A stretch of DNA of 64,000 nt from JBAXQQ01 sp037131695 (GTDB lineage Bacteria; Armatimonadota; Hebobacteria; CAIYQO01): positions 124,001 through 188,000 of the forward strand of contig CAZWZF010000001.1 of assembly GCA_964638715.1 (NCBI GenBank), in the 5' to 3' direction. A program made the translations under genes and the position numbers. Shown in pieces: positions 1 to 8,764 of the stretch. Position 1 is the stretch's first letter, and every line of letters begins with the position of its first letter. A model generated the notes under the pieces. That model was not told where the DNA came from. It saw only the letters and a program-made list of their open reading frames with translations, and searched no databases.

Positions 1-173
1 CGATATGGCAGACGATCACGATCACGAAACATTTCCAACATCCCGCGATTAGCGTCCGGTGCTGTTAACAACCAGTTTGTAGTTACAGCATTAATATACG
101 CATTAACACAGCCTTTAAAATCAAAAGATGCATTTAATGCATTCAATTTTGGTTCTACTTCATATTTAATCAT
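1..173 (-). CDS. N-terminus of a probable glycoside hydrolase (partial)
   Basis: Only the first 57 or so codons are in the window; the gene runs off the left edge. The ATG at 171-173 has a good ribosome binding site (GGAG about 7 bases upstream on the minus strand), and the frame stays open to the edge. The protein begins MIKYEVEPKLNAL and contains a Trp-Leu-Leu segment followed by GMLEMFRDRDRLPY. This resembles the N-terminal region of beta-L-arabinofuranosidase-like (DUF1680/GH127-type) proteins, but that is recall from a short stretch. The open frame and RBS make the gene itself fairly sure; the function is tentative. No signal peptide is seen. Confidence 0.6.
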   Translation of the reverse strand, partial: MIKYEVEPKLNALNASFDFKGCVNAYINAVTTNWLLTAPDANRGMLEMFRDRDRLPY

Positions 174-331
174 AATTACTTCTCCAAAAATCAGAAATTA
201 AATTATTTTTAATTTGCATTAGTATACCTTTTGATTAATATGAGTCAATAGAAATACATGATTTTTCTATATTTTCTTTATCAATTAAACAATATCTCGC
301 AATAATCAGCTCTTTTTAGTAATATATATTC

Positions 332-949
332 ATGATATACGATATTACTTTGCCAATCTCATCGGAATTGGCTGTATGGCCAGGTGACAACCAGATAAAA
401 TACGAAAAAACTTTGGGTGATATTCAAGTTTCTTGCTGGACAATCGGCAGTCATAATGGCACACATATAGATGCACCAAAACATGTAAAAGAATTTTCAG
501 AATCTATTGATGATATCCCTTTAGAATGGATGAACGGAAAATGCCGGGTTATTGAAATCAATGCAGAAAAAGAAATTTCTGTTGATGATTTAGTGAAATT
601 TGATATTATCGCAGGTGAAAGATTGCTGATTAAGACATCAAATTCAGCATCATTCATGGCAAATCCGACAAAATTCCCTGATCATTTTATCGGTTTAAAC
701 CCGAGTGCAGCAGAATATTTAGCCTCTAAAAAGATTCAATTAATAGGAATAGACTTTTTATCAATTGAAGCACCTGGATACAACATGCTGGTTCACCGTT
801 TATTATTATCGCAAAAAATAGTAATATTAGAGGGGTTGGATTTGCGGAAAGTAACAACCGGTGAATACAACCTTATTTGTGCACCTTTAAAATTATCCGG
901 TTCTGATGGCGCACCAGCACGAGTTTATTTAAATTCTAACGTGGAGTAA
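332..949 (+). CDS. Cyclase-family metal-dependent hydrolase (kynurenine formamidase-like)
   Basis: This is a 205-residue protein of the Cyclase family (PF04199), whose best known member is arylformamidase KynB. The signature HxGTHxDxPxH is present as residues 41-51 (SHNGTHIDAPKHV), giving the metal ligands H41, H45, D47 and H51. The length matches the family. The substrate cannot be read from sequence, because the family also includes isatin hydrolases and uncharacterised amidohydrolases. No Shine-Dalgarno sequence is visible before the ATG, and the upstream 158-base divergent region is very AT-rich. The CPBP protease gene follows after 8 bases and is probably co-transcribed. No other kynurenine pathway gene is nearby. 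Confidence 0.85.
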   Translation: MIYDITLPISSELAVWPGDNQIKYEKTLGDIQVSCWTIGSHNGTHIDAPKHVKEFSESIDDIPLEWMNGKCRVIEINAEKEISVDDLVKFDIIAGERLLIKTSNSASFMANPTKFPDHFIGLNPSAAEYLASKKIQLIGIDFLSIEAPGYNMLVHRLLLSQKIVILEGLDLRKVTTGEYNLICAPLKLSGSDGAPARVYLNSNVE

Positions 950-957
950 TTAATAAA

Positions 958-2604
958 ATGGAAGAAAAAGAAGAATACGAGATTGTAGAAGAAGAAATCG
1001 TCGTTAAGAAAACCGCTAAATTTGAAAATAGTTTGACAACAGCTTTAGGGATATTTTTATTTCTGGCTGTATTATGCATTGCTTTCAAACCTCAACCGAT
1101 TATCGAAAAGAATTCTACCCTTATTCAATACAAGATGGTATCCAGATTCACAGAAATGCTTACTCCCAAATTAATAAAATTTGAAGCTGATGATGATATA
1201 GAAAACCTTACCTTTAAAAAAAATCCCACTTTAATGGAATTTGCAGATGCAAACACCCGCAAACAAATCGCTGAACAAACATTAGTGATGTGGGATGAAA
1301 TTGTAAAAGACAACAATAATAATGATACAAAAAGAAATGCTTACGTTAATATGGCGGTAATAAATTGGTTATATAAAGATAAAACAAAGGCAAAAGAAGA
1401 ATTTAATTTAGCCAAACAGCAAACGAAAACAACAGATAACATAGACAATCAGCTTATCGATAAAATATCTTCAGCATTATTCAGCGATAAAGATGCCAGA
1501 TATATTGTAATAAAAGATGATAAAAAAGCTAATGTTCCAATTATTTCAGGCAATAAAGAAAACATTGCTGCTATCGGACATAATGTAATTGAATTTACAA
1601 GTCAAGAAATAATAGATATTGAACCTTTACCAATTAGTGCTATTGTTCTACAAAAATTAGACCCTCAAATAGAACAAGAAACAACATTCAATATAACTGC
1701 AAAAAAAACCACATCTTATATTTATACTTCAGTTTTTCTTGGCATGGGTGGACTATTTATATTAATAATATTCATTACTTCCGGAATATTGTGGATTTTA
1801 TCCGCAGTCGGGTCTGTAAAAATTACTACACCTATTGCTGTTGAGACTATCGAAGAAGAAACATCAGAAATTGCTAATGATAAGGAAAATCAAGATGAAT
1901 ACCCGCATTCACCGCATCGTTTTGGAATTGGCATATCATTATTCATAATTCTCGTTTATTTAATAGCTGAAGGATTACTTATTGAATTATTCAATAGATA
2001 TGGCTCTTATTTAACCACAGACCCGGAAAGATTAACCAGTATAACTGTTCTATACAGCATAGTTTTCAGTGCAATTTTCATATTGATAGTCTTATGGTAT
2101 GCCACAAAATCTTCTATTTTGATTTCAACTTTTTTCAAACCGGCAAAACGTCCAATATTACAGGCTTTTTCGGGATATGCCATGGTGATACCACTGGTAA
2201 CATTGATATCGCTAATTCAAGCATCATCAAATAATGGTCAGAACGATACTCAGCAAGTCATGGATATGGTGATGAATAATTCATCTGATAACATATCACG
2301 GATATTATTTGGAGTTGCAATCGTAGTCTTAGCACCGATTATTGAAGAAACTTTATTCCGCGGGTTCTTATTCCACGCATTAATGCGTCGTATGCCATGG
2401 GGAATTGCTGCAATAATTTCTGCGATTTGCTTTGGATTAATTCATGGACAATTAAGTACTATTTTGCCGATAACTGTATTAGGATTAATGCTGGCTATAT
2501 TAACTTATCGAAATCGTTCAATTATCCCGGCAATATGGGCACATGCAATATTTAATGGCATGCAGCTATTATCAGTTTATGGTATTCTTGATGTACTTAA
2601 ATGA
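958..2604 (+). CDS. CPBP family intramembrane metalloprotease
   Basis: This 548-residue membrane protein has a CPBP/Abi (CAAX protease-like, PF02517) domain in its C-terminal third. Catalytic signatures are visible: E462-E463 with R467 (EETLFRG), H496 (LIHGQ) and H529/N533 (WAHAIFNG). The N-terminus is acidic and cytoplasmic, followed by a TM segment near residues 30-45, a long soluble region that could be periplasmic (about 50-250), and then several TM helices. The soluble domain (a possible TPR-like helical region around 100-170) is not one I recognise. GGAG lies about 12 bases before the start. The stop overlaps the next start by four bases (ATGA), so the two genes are translationally coupled. 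The substrate is unknown. Confidence 0.85.
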   Translation: MEEKEEYEIVEEEIVVKKTAKFENSLTTALGIFLFLAVLCIAFKPQPIIEKNSTLIQYKMVSRFTEMLTPKLIKFEADDDIENLTFKKNPTLMEFADANTRKQIAEQTLVMWDEIVKDNNNNDTKRNAYVNMAVINWLYKDKTKAKEEFNLAKQQTKTTDNIDNQLIDKISSALFSDKDARYIVIKDDKKANVPIISGNKENIAAIGHNVIEFTSQEIIDIEPLPISAIVLQKLDPQIEQETTFNITAKKTTSYIYTSVFLGMGGLFILIIFITSGILWILSAVGSVKITTPIAVETIEEETSEIANDKENQDEYPHSPHRFGIGISLFIILVYLIAEGLLIELFNRYGSYLTTDPERLTSITVLYSIVFSAIFILIVLWYATKSSILISTFFKPAKRPILQAFSGYAMVIPLVTLISLIQASSNNGQNDTQQVMDMVMNNSSDNISRILFGVAIVVLAPIIEETLFRGFLFHALMRRMPWGIAAIISAICFGLIHGQLSTILPITVLGLMLAILTYRNRSIIPAIWAHAIFNGMQLLSVYGILDVLK

Positions 2605-3146
2605 TTAATTTTTTCTATATATCGGTTTTTATATTCACTATTATCTCTGCATACGCTGACAATGGCGCATTTCTCGCAGGAATGGCAACAACTGTCGCTG
2701 TTCACGAATCCGGTCACCTGTTAACTGCAGCATCATTGGGATATAAAGTAAAAATTAAAGGTGCATCAATTACATATATCGGGAATATGTCGGATAGAGA
2801 CCATCTGCGATTGGCATCGGCAGGTTTTCAAACACAATGGATTTTAACTGAATCAATATTCTGCGCTAATGAAAATAAGAAGATGAGTGATTATGAACGC
2901 GGAATAATAGCAGGACATATTGCCATTACTGCCGCCTATTTAACTATTCTGATGAATCACCCGGAAAGTGATACACGCGGAATAAAAGACAGCGCTCAAA
3001 TAAATAATTTAACTACTGCCGCCATCATAGCAGTGCCTGCAGCACTTGATTATTGGCGAGTATTTGGCAAAAACAGCCCCAAATGGGTACCATTAGTATC
3101 GTCAGGGTGCAAATATGTTGGTATTGCTGCTGTATGGAGTTATTAA
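2601..3146 (+). CDS. Small membrane protein with HExxH motif, possible metalloprotease
   Basis: The protein has 181 residues, and its start overlaps the CPBP protease stop (ATGA at 2601-2604). Residues 1-19 form a signal peptide or TM anchor. Residues 35-39 read HESGH, a zinc-metalloprotease HExxH motif in the H-E-x-G-H form seen in site-2-type peptidases. It lies in a weakly hydrophobic helix (MATTVAVHESGHLLTAAS). I did not find an unambiguous third ligand, although NHPESDTRG around residues 118-126 offers His and Asp candidates. The C-terminal half is mildly hydrophobic. I do not recognise the family. The coupling to an intramembrane protease suggests a shared envelope role, which is inference. 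Confidence 0.7.
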   Translation: MINFFYISVFIFTIISAYADNGAFLAGMATTVAVHESGHLLTAASLGYKVKIKGASITYIGNMSDRDHLRLASAGFQTQWILTESIFCANENKKMSDYERGIIAGHIAITAAYLTILMNHPESDTRGIKDSAQINNLTTAAIIAVPAALDYWRVFGKNSPKWVPLVSSGCKYVGIAAVWSY

Positions 3147-3155
3147 AAGTTTAAA

Positions 3156-4445
3156 ATGGAAGAAAAGAAAGAACAAGATAATAAAGAAGAATTAATTTCC
3201 GCATTAAACAGCAACAATACTGAAAAGCTGCCAGAAATGCTGGAAGAGCTACATGCCGCCGACCTTGCAGATATTTTCACTGATTCATCATCCAATATTC
3301 GACAATTGCTGGTAGATAATCTGAATGATGAACAGGTAGGATATTTATTATCTGAATTAGATGAAGATGACAGAAAGATTGCCCTTGATCTGATGACTGT
3401 TGACCGAACATCTCAAGTTCTGGAAAACATGTATTCAGATGAAGCCGCCGACATATTATCCGAATTGCCCACTCATGAAGCAGATGAATTATTAGAACGC
3501 ATGGACCAGGAAGCAGCTGATGATGTTGCAGACTTAATGCGCTATGCAGAAGATACTGCCGGCGGATTAATGGCGAAGGAATTTGTGACAGTTTCTGCAG
3601 ATGACACCGTTGACGATGTTTTACAAATGTTGCGACGACATCATGATGACGCAGAAATGATTTATTACCTTTATGCTATTGATGAAGACGAACGGCTGCT
3701 TGGTACTGTAACATTGAGAAAATTGATTGTTTGTGATTTACAGCAAGAAATAGCAGAGATTATGAACCGCGATTATATCAGTGTAAATACAGACACGCCG
3801 CAGGAAGAAGTAGCAGAATTAGTGCGATACCATAATTTGCTTGCTGTGCCGGTATTGGATGAAGATGGACGTATTCAAGGCATTGTTACAGTAGATGATG
3901 TTGGTGATGTAGTACGCGAAGAAGCAGCGGAAGAATTATTGGAAATAAGCGGTGGTGATGAGGATACCACCTGGAAATGGTCAGAACGCCGTGGGATGCG
4001 TACTGGCATACTTGCATTGTTGGGTGGTTCTATAGGAACGGCTTTATTATGGTTAGTATCCGGACATATAGTAAATCGAGAAAAATTATTGCTGATTCCA
4101 ATAGTTTTGGTGATGGCAATTATCACAAGCAGTCAATCCTCTCTGGCTGTTGATATGGGACGAGAAAAAATGATGCCGGTGATTCTGCGAGAAATATTGG
4201 CAGGTTTTTTCTTATCATTTATTTCATTTTTTCTATCTATTATTTTCATGTTAATATTTAAACCTTTCTACATAACTTTTGCATACGCAGTATTTTTTGG
4301 AGTATGGACTGCGGCATCATGCGGTGCAATTTGCAGTGGAATATTAGGAAAAATAAATGAACGTATAGGTCCATTCAATCATACTTTAATTGTAATTGTA
4401 TCTGCATCCGCAGGTATAATCATATATCTATTGTTTGGAAAATAA
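3156..4445 (+). CDS. Divergent MgtE-like protein (N domain, CBS pair, membrane domain)
   Basis: The layout is that of MgtE magnesium channels: an acidic superhelical MgtE_N domain (about 10-130), two CBS domains (about 137-255), the plug-helix region and a membrane domain (285-429). The membrane part is short and has lost the family's signatures. The position of the GGNxGxQ motif reads AIITSSQ, and the essential TM5 Asp (Asp432 in Thermus MgtE, within a T-L-S-D-V-T-G context) aligns with Ala417 in VSASAGIII. Magnesium conduction of the usual kind is therefore doubtful. It could be a regulator, a divergent transporter or a decaying paralogue. It starts 9 bases after the previous gene, with no clear ribosome binding site. 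Confidence 0.8.
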   Translation: MEEKKEQDNKEELISALNSNNTEKLPEMLEELHAADLADIFTDSSSNIRQLLVDNLNDEQVGYLLSELDEDDRKIALDLMTVDRTSQVLENMYSDEAADILSELPTHEADELLERMDQEAADDVADLMRYAEDTAGGLMAKEFVTVSADDTVDDVLQMLRRHHDDAEMIYYLYAIDEDERLLGTVTLRKLIVCDLQQEIAEIMNRDYISVNTDTPQEEVAELVRYHNLLAVPVLDEDGRIQGIVTVDDVGDVVREEAAEELLEISGGDEDTTWKWSERRGMRTGILALLGGSIGTALLWLVSGHIVNREKLLLIPIVLVMAIITSSQSSLAVDMGREKMMPVILREILAGFFLSFISFFLSIIFMLIFKPFYITFAYAVFFGVWTAASCGAICSGILGKINERIGPFNHTLIVIVSASAGIIIYLLFGK

Positions 4446-4488
4446 AAAATCAACCTGATAATATATTGTAAAATTGTTAGAAAATCGT

Positions 4489-4508
4489 TTGGAAACTCCA
4501 ACTTTTTT
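4489..4508 (+). terminator. Weak intrinsic terminator after the mgtE-like gene
   Basis: TTGGA-AAC-TCCAA forms a five-base-pair stem with a three-base loop, followed directly by CTTTTTT. It lies about 45 bases after the mgtE-like stop. The stem is short, so efficiency is uncertain. Confidence 0.35.
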
Positions 4509-4546
4509 GCAGGAATTAAGAACTTGCCAAGAGAATTATATTATAC

Positions 4547-4567
4547 GGCGTCGGATTTTCCGGCGCC
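4547..4567 (+). other. Hairpin in the purH leader
   Basis: GGCGTCGG and CCGGCGCC form an eight-pair stem (one G-U) around the loop ATTTT, about 30 bases before the purH start. It is followed by TATTTTA rather than a strong U-tract. It could be a leaky terminator, an mRNA-stabilising leader hairpin or an operator half. I do not recognise it as a known purine riboswitch. Confidence 0.4.
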
Positions 4568-4597
4568 TATTTTAGCGTATCGTGGAGAAAAGCTACC

Positions 4598-6157
4598 ATG
4601 GCGAAAGTTAAACTGGCGTTAATTAGCGTATCGGACAAGACCGGGTTATCGGAGTTTGTGTGCGGACTTAATGAGATGGGCGTAGAAATTATCTCAACCG
4701 GCGGCACTAAAAAAGCAATAGCCGATGCAGGTATACCTGTACGTGATATATCTGACTACACAGGATTCCCTGAAATGATGAATGGCAGGGTAAAAACACT
4801 ACACCCGAAAGTACATGGCGGATTATTAGCATTACGAGATAATGAAGAACACATGGCTCTTGCGGCAGAACATAATATCCGAATGATTGATATGGTTGTC
4901 GTTAATTTATACCCATTTGAAGCAACTATTGCAAAGCCAGAAGTAACATTAGAAGATGCCATTGAAAATATCGATATCGGCGGACCATCAATGGTTCGAA
5001 GTGCTGCAAAAAATTATCGCAGTGTAGCAATTGTTACTAATCCTTCAAAATATGAACAGATACTTTCAGAAATGCGTGAAAGCGATGGCGAAGTAAGTTT
5101 GAAAACCAAAACTGAGTTAGCAGTTGATGCATACACTCTGACTGCCGGTTATGATACTGCAATCAGCACATGGCTGCGCAGTAACGTTCTCGATGAGGCA
5201 GGAATGCCTTCAGTCATATCAGTTCGTGGTAAAAAAGTGCAGGAAGTTCGTTACGGCGAAAATCCCCACCAGAAAGGCGCATTTTTCAGCTATTCTTCCG
5301 GCGATGCCTATGGTTTAGCGGCAGCAAAAATATTACAAGGCAAAGAACTTTCATTTAACAATTACCTTGACCTTGAAGCTGTATTATCTGGCGTTCGCGA
5401 ATTTGACCCACCAACTGCATATATTGTAAAACATACAAGTCCATGTGGCGTTGCAAGCAACCCTTCATTAGCACAGGCTTACCTTGATGCATTGGAATGC
5501 GACCCATTATCAGCATTCGGTGGAATCGTTGGATTCAACCGGCCAGTTGATGCTGCTACAGCCCAGGCTCTTTTGGATGGTATGGCAAAATATGGCTTTT
5601 TAGAATGTATCCTTGCACCGTATTTCCAGTTAGAAGCACGAGAAATGCTGGCAATAAAAAAGAATCTGCGGTTAGTTGAAGTGCCAGACATGCAGGCACA
5701 AGACCCTTATGATTTTAAACGTGTAACCGGTGGATTTGTCGCACAGGAAATGGACCGCGTAACTGACCCGTCAGAATTTAGAGTGGTAACAAAAAAATCA
5801 CCAACACCTGGTGAGTTGGATGAATTAAGATTCGCATGGAAAGTTTGCAAAACAACAAAATCAAATGCGATTGTATACGCACATGGTACCCGTACGGTAG
5901 GTATTGGCGGTGGCGTCTATAGCCGTGTAGATGCTAATAAAATTGCAGCAGAAAAAGCTGGCATAAAAGCAAAAGGAGCAGTATTAGCTTCCGACGCTTT
6001 TTTCCCGCATCATGATAACATCGAAGTTGCTGCCAAGGCTGGAATCATCGCGATAATTCAACCTGGTGGTTCCATAAAAGATCAGGATGTTATAGATGCC
6101 TGTGATAAGTTAGGTATTTCCATGGTGTTTACAGGAATACGACACTTCAAACATTAA
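4598..6157 (+). CDS. purH: Bifunctional AICAR transformylase / IMP cyclohydrolase
   Basis: PurH catalyses the last two steps of de novo purine synthesis: formylation of AICAR with 10-formyl-THF, and cyclisation of FAICAR to IMP. The 519-residue length is standard. The N-terminal MGS-like IMPCH domain opens with KLALISVSDKTGL and contains the STGGT phosphate loop. The AICARFT domain follows, with the catalytic Lys-His pair in IVKHTSPCG and the GGGVYSRVDA segment near the C-terminus. A GGAG ribosome binding site precedes the ATG. A strong terminator follows, so the gene appears monocistronic, with no other pur gene nearby. Confidence 0.97.
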   Translation: MAKVKLALISVSDKTGLSEFVCGLNEMGVEIISTGGTKKAIADAGIPVRDISDYTGFPEMMNGRVKTLHPKVHGGLLALRDNEEHMALAAEHNIRMIDMVVVNLYPFEATIAKPEVTLEDAIENIDIGGPSMVRSAAKNYRSVAIVTNPSKYEQILSEMRESDGEVSLKTKTELAVDAYTLTAGYDTAISTWLRSNVLDEAGMPSVISVRGKKVQEVRYGENPHQKGAFFSYSSGDAYGLAAAKILQGKELSFNNYLDLEAVLSGVREFDPPTAYIVKHTSPCGVASNPSLAQAYLDALECDPLSAFGGIVGFNRPVDAATAQALLDGMAKYGFLECILAPYFQLEAREMLAIKKNLRLVEVPDMQAQDPYDFKRVTGGFVAQEMDRVTDPSEFRVVTKKSPTPGELDELRFAWKVCKTTKSNAIVYAHGTRTVGIGGGVYSRVDANKIAAEKAGIKAKGAVLASDAFFPHHDNIEVAAKAGIIAIIQPGGSIKDQDVIDACDKLGISMVFTGIRHFKH

Positions 6158-6167
6158 TTTGCTTTTA

Positions 6168-6200
6168 TCCCCCCGTTATTTGCGGGGGGATTATTTTTTT
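6168..6200 (+). terminator. Intrinsic terminator of purH
   Basis: TCCCCCCG (6168-6175) pairs perfectly with CGGGGGGA (6183-6190) around a seven-base loop, followed by TTATTTTTTT. It is placed 11 bases after the purH stop. Confidence 0.93.
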
Positions 6201-6217
6201 ATATCAGGATTACTTAC

Positions 6218-7540
6218 ATGTACAATATTATATCAAAATTAAACGCACCTAATAAAGATGAAAGATTATCAAACGCGCGTGAATTACGTAAATTAATTAA
6301 TAATGAAACCATAATCCTGCCAGCATTAACAGATGAAGTTAACAACCACGTTCATACTATTTATTCATTTAGCCCTTACTCACCGACAGCAGCGGCATGG
6401 GGAGCCATGCAGGCCGGTTTACAGGCGGTAGGAATAATGGATCATGATTCCGTAAGCGGAATTGATGAAATGCTGCAAGCAGGTGAGATATTAGGAATAG
6501 CTACAACTGCCGGATGCGAGATTCGCGTATCTATGCGCGGAACCATGATGGAAACTAAATCAACAAACTATCCTGGTGTTACTGGATTTTCATATATTGC
6601 TCTTCATGGAATACCCGCGAATGCAATTAATACCTGCAAAGAGTTTTTAAAACCGATGCAAATAGCCCGTAATAAACGCAATGAAAAGATGATTGATAAA
6701 CTCAACTCAATAATAACACCACTCGGATTAGAATTAATTAATTTTCAAGAAGATGTTTACAATCAGTCGATGGCAAATGAAGGAGGTGCTATTACTGAGC
6801 GTCATATCTTAGCAGCATTATCACGTAAAATCATAAATAAATTTGGCAAAGGACCTGAATTAATATCATTTGTTGTGAATAATTTAAAGCAAAAAATATC
6901 ATCTAAAATTGAGCAACAATTATTAGATACTGATAACCCGCATTACCTGTATGATTTACTGGGAATTTTAAAAGCAGAATTTGCAGAATCATTTTTCCTA
7001 ACCCCGAATGAAGATGAGTGTATTCCAGTGAAAAAAGCAATAGCATTTGCAAACTCTATTGGTGCTATTTCAGCATACGCGTACTTGGGTGATGTAACAG
7101 AATCTCCAACAGGTGATAAAAAAGCTGAAAAATTTGAAGATGAATATTTAGACGACTTAATTATTACACTTAAGGATTTAGGATTTAGGGCAGTGACATA
7201 TATGCCTCCCCGCAATACAATTCAACAATTGCAGCGGATTAGAAATCTCTGCGAAAAATATAATTTAATGCAAATTTCTGGTGTTGATATAAATTCTTCA
7301 CGCCAAACATTCAATTGCAAGGAAATTCTTGACCCGCAATTCAGCAACTTGATTATTGCAACCTGGGCACTGATTGGACATGAAAAATTCTCAACAGTAA
7401 CTTCCGGGAATGGATTATTCGGGGAAAATGCTACCACTAAATATCCAGATCTAAGCGATAGATTATCAGCATATTATAAAATAGGCAAATCCTTAAACTC
7501 ATTAAAACCATACGAAATGCCAGATAATTTGCCGTTTTAG
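6218..7540 (+). CDS. PHP domain-containing phosphoesterase-like protein
   Basis: This is a 440-residue protein with an N-terminal PHP (polymerase and histidinol phosphatase) domain. The metal-binding signature VNNHVHTIYSFSPYSP is at about residues 46-61, and a second motif, GIMDHDS, follows at about 84-90. PHP domains bind two or three divalent metals and usually hydrolyse phosphoesters. The protein has no polymerase or HisK-type companion domain and is longer than stand-alone histidinol phosphatases. Its substrate is unknown. AGGA lies 10 bases upstream of the ATG. The promoter of the next gene appears to lie in its last codons. Confidence 0.75.
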   Translation: MYNIISKLNAPNKDERLSNARELRKLINNETIILPALTDEVNNHVHTIYSFSPYSPTAAAWGAMQAGLQAVGIMDHDSVSGIDEMLQAGEILGIATTAGCEIRVSMRGTMMETKSTNYPGVTGFSYIALHGIPANAINTCKEFLKPMQIARNKRNEKMIDKLNSIITPLGLELINFQEDVYNQSMANEGGAITERHILAALSRKIINKFGKGPELISFVVNNLKQKISSKIEQQLLDTDNPHYLYDLLGILKAEFAESFFLTPNEDECIPVKKAIAFANSIGAISAYAYLGDVTESPTGDKKAEKFEDEYLDDLIITLKDLGFRAVTYMPPRNTIQQLQRIRNLCEKYNLMQISGVDINSSRQTFNCKEILDPQFSNLIIATWALIGHEKFSTVTSGNGLFGENATTKYPDLSDRLSAYYKIGKSLNSLKPYEMPDNLPF

Positions 7541-7558
7541 CGTTAATTTTGCTATACT
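7529..7558 (+). promoter_or_regulatory. Promoter of the aminotransferase gene
   Basis: TTGCCG (7529-7534), an 18-base spacer and TATACT (7553-7558) with an extended TGc just upstream. It overlaps the end of the PHP gene. The transcript would start near 7565, about 22 bases before the ATG. Confidence 0.55.
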
Positions 7559-7586
7559 AAATGCCACTTCAATGTGGGGAATATAA

Positions 7587-8762
7587 ATGCCAATAGATTA
7601 TTCACAACGATTATCAGAAAAAGTAAAGACATTGCAGCCATCGCCAATCCGTCGTTTCTTCGGATTGGTTGAATCAATGCCAGACGCTATTTCATTAAGT
7701 ATTGGCGAACCTGACTTTGTAACTCCATGGGGAATTCGCGAAACAGGCATCTTCTCAATCGAGCGCGGACATACTCACTATACATCAAATTTAGGAATGA
7801 TTGAATTGCGACGCGAAGTTTCAGCATATCTAAACCGCCGTTTTGGATTAAATTATGATCCTAATAATGAAATTTTAATAACTGTCGGCGTTAGCGAAGC
7901 ACTTGACCTGGTAATGCGATCACTATTAAATGATGGCGACACAGTTGTTATTCCACAACCTTCATACGTTGCATATCCTGCTACTGTTTTCATGGCTGGT
8001 GGTAAATCAGTTCCGGTAGAAACATACGAAAGAGATGATTTCCAACTAACTGCGGACCATTTAGATGAAAAAGTTGTTGAATCAAATGCTAAGATTGCGC
8101 TAATTGGATATCCAAATAACCCTACAGGTGCAATTCTGCCGGAAGAAAGATTAGCAGAATTAGCTCAAATAATCGTCAAACGCGATATGATGGTTATCTC
8201 TGATGAAATCTATCTGGAATTAACTTACAGCGGCAAACCAGTATCATTTGCCAGTATGCCCGGAATGAAAGAACGTACTATTTTAATGAACGGTTTTTCC
8301 AAGGCATTTGCAATGACAGGTTGGCGCTTAGGATATGTTTGTGCTCCTGCACCGATTATTGAAGCTATGAATAAGATTCATGCTTATACAGCCATGTGTG
8401 CCAGCAGCATTGCACAGAAAGCTGCTATAGAAGCCCTGCGAAATGGTGAGCATGAAGTAGATAAAATGCGCGATGAATATAATCAGCGTCGCCATGTTGT
8501 GTTGAATAGACTGCGTAAAATGGGCTTAGGCTGCTTTGAGCCGCAAGGTGCATTTTATGCATTTCCTAATATCAAATCAACAGGACTATCATCATTAGAT
8601 TTCGCAGAACGATTGCTGATGGAAGAAAAAGTTGCTGTTGTTCCCGGCAGCGGATTCGGTGCTTGCGGAGAAGGTTATATCCGGTGCTGCTATGCTACAG
8701 CGATGCCTCTGCTGGAAGAAGCATTAAATCGCATGTCGAAATTTGTTGCAAAACTGAAATAG
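7587..8762 (+). CDS. Class I/II pyridoxal phosphate aminotransferase
   Basis: This 391-residue fold-type I aminotransferase belongs to the AspC-like / PatA-AraT subgroup. Visible motifs are the substrate-domain ISLSIGEPDF, the PLP-contacting YPNNPTGA with conserved Asn, SDEIYLELTY (Asp binding the PLP nitrogen, Tyr binding O3'), and the Schiff-base lysine in NGFSKAFAMTGWRLGY. The C-terminal FYAFP and GFGACGEGYIR (carboxylate-binding Arg) are also present. The substrate is not certain; aromatic or aspartate transamination is the family norm. GGGG precedes the ATG. Its stop lies only two bases from the convergent response regulator, so transcripts overlap at the 3' ends. Confidence 0.92.
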   Translation: MPIDYSQRLSEKVKTLQPSPIRRFFGLVESMPDAISLSIGEPDFVTPWGIRETGIFSIERGHTHYTSNLGMIELRREVSAYLNRRFGLNYDPNNEILITVGVSEALDLVMRSLLNDGDTVVIPQPSYVAYPATVFMAGGKSVPVETYERDDFQLTADHLDEKVVESNAKIALIGYPNNPTGAILPEERLAELAQIIVKRDMMVISDEIYLELTYSGKPVSFASMPGMKERTILMNGFSKAFAMTGWRLGYVCAPAPIIEAMNKIHAYTAMCASSIAQKAAIEALRNGEHEVDKMRDEYNQRRHVVLNRLRKMGLGCFEPQGAFYAFPNIKSTGLSSLDFAERLLMEEKVAVVPGSGFGACGEGYIRCCYATAMPLLEEALNRMSKFVAKLK

Positions 8763-8764
8763 AA

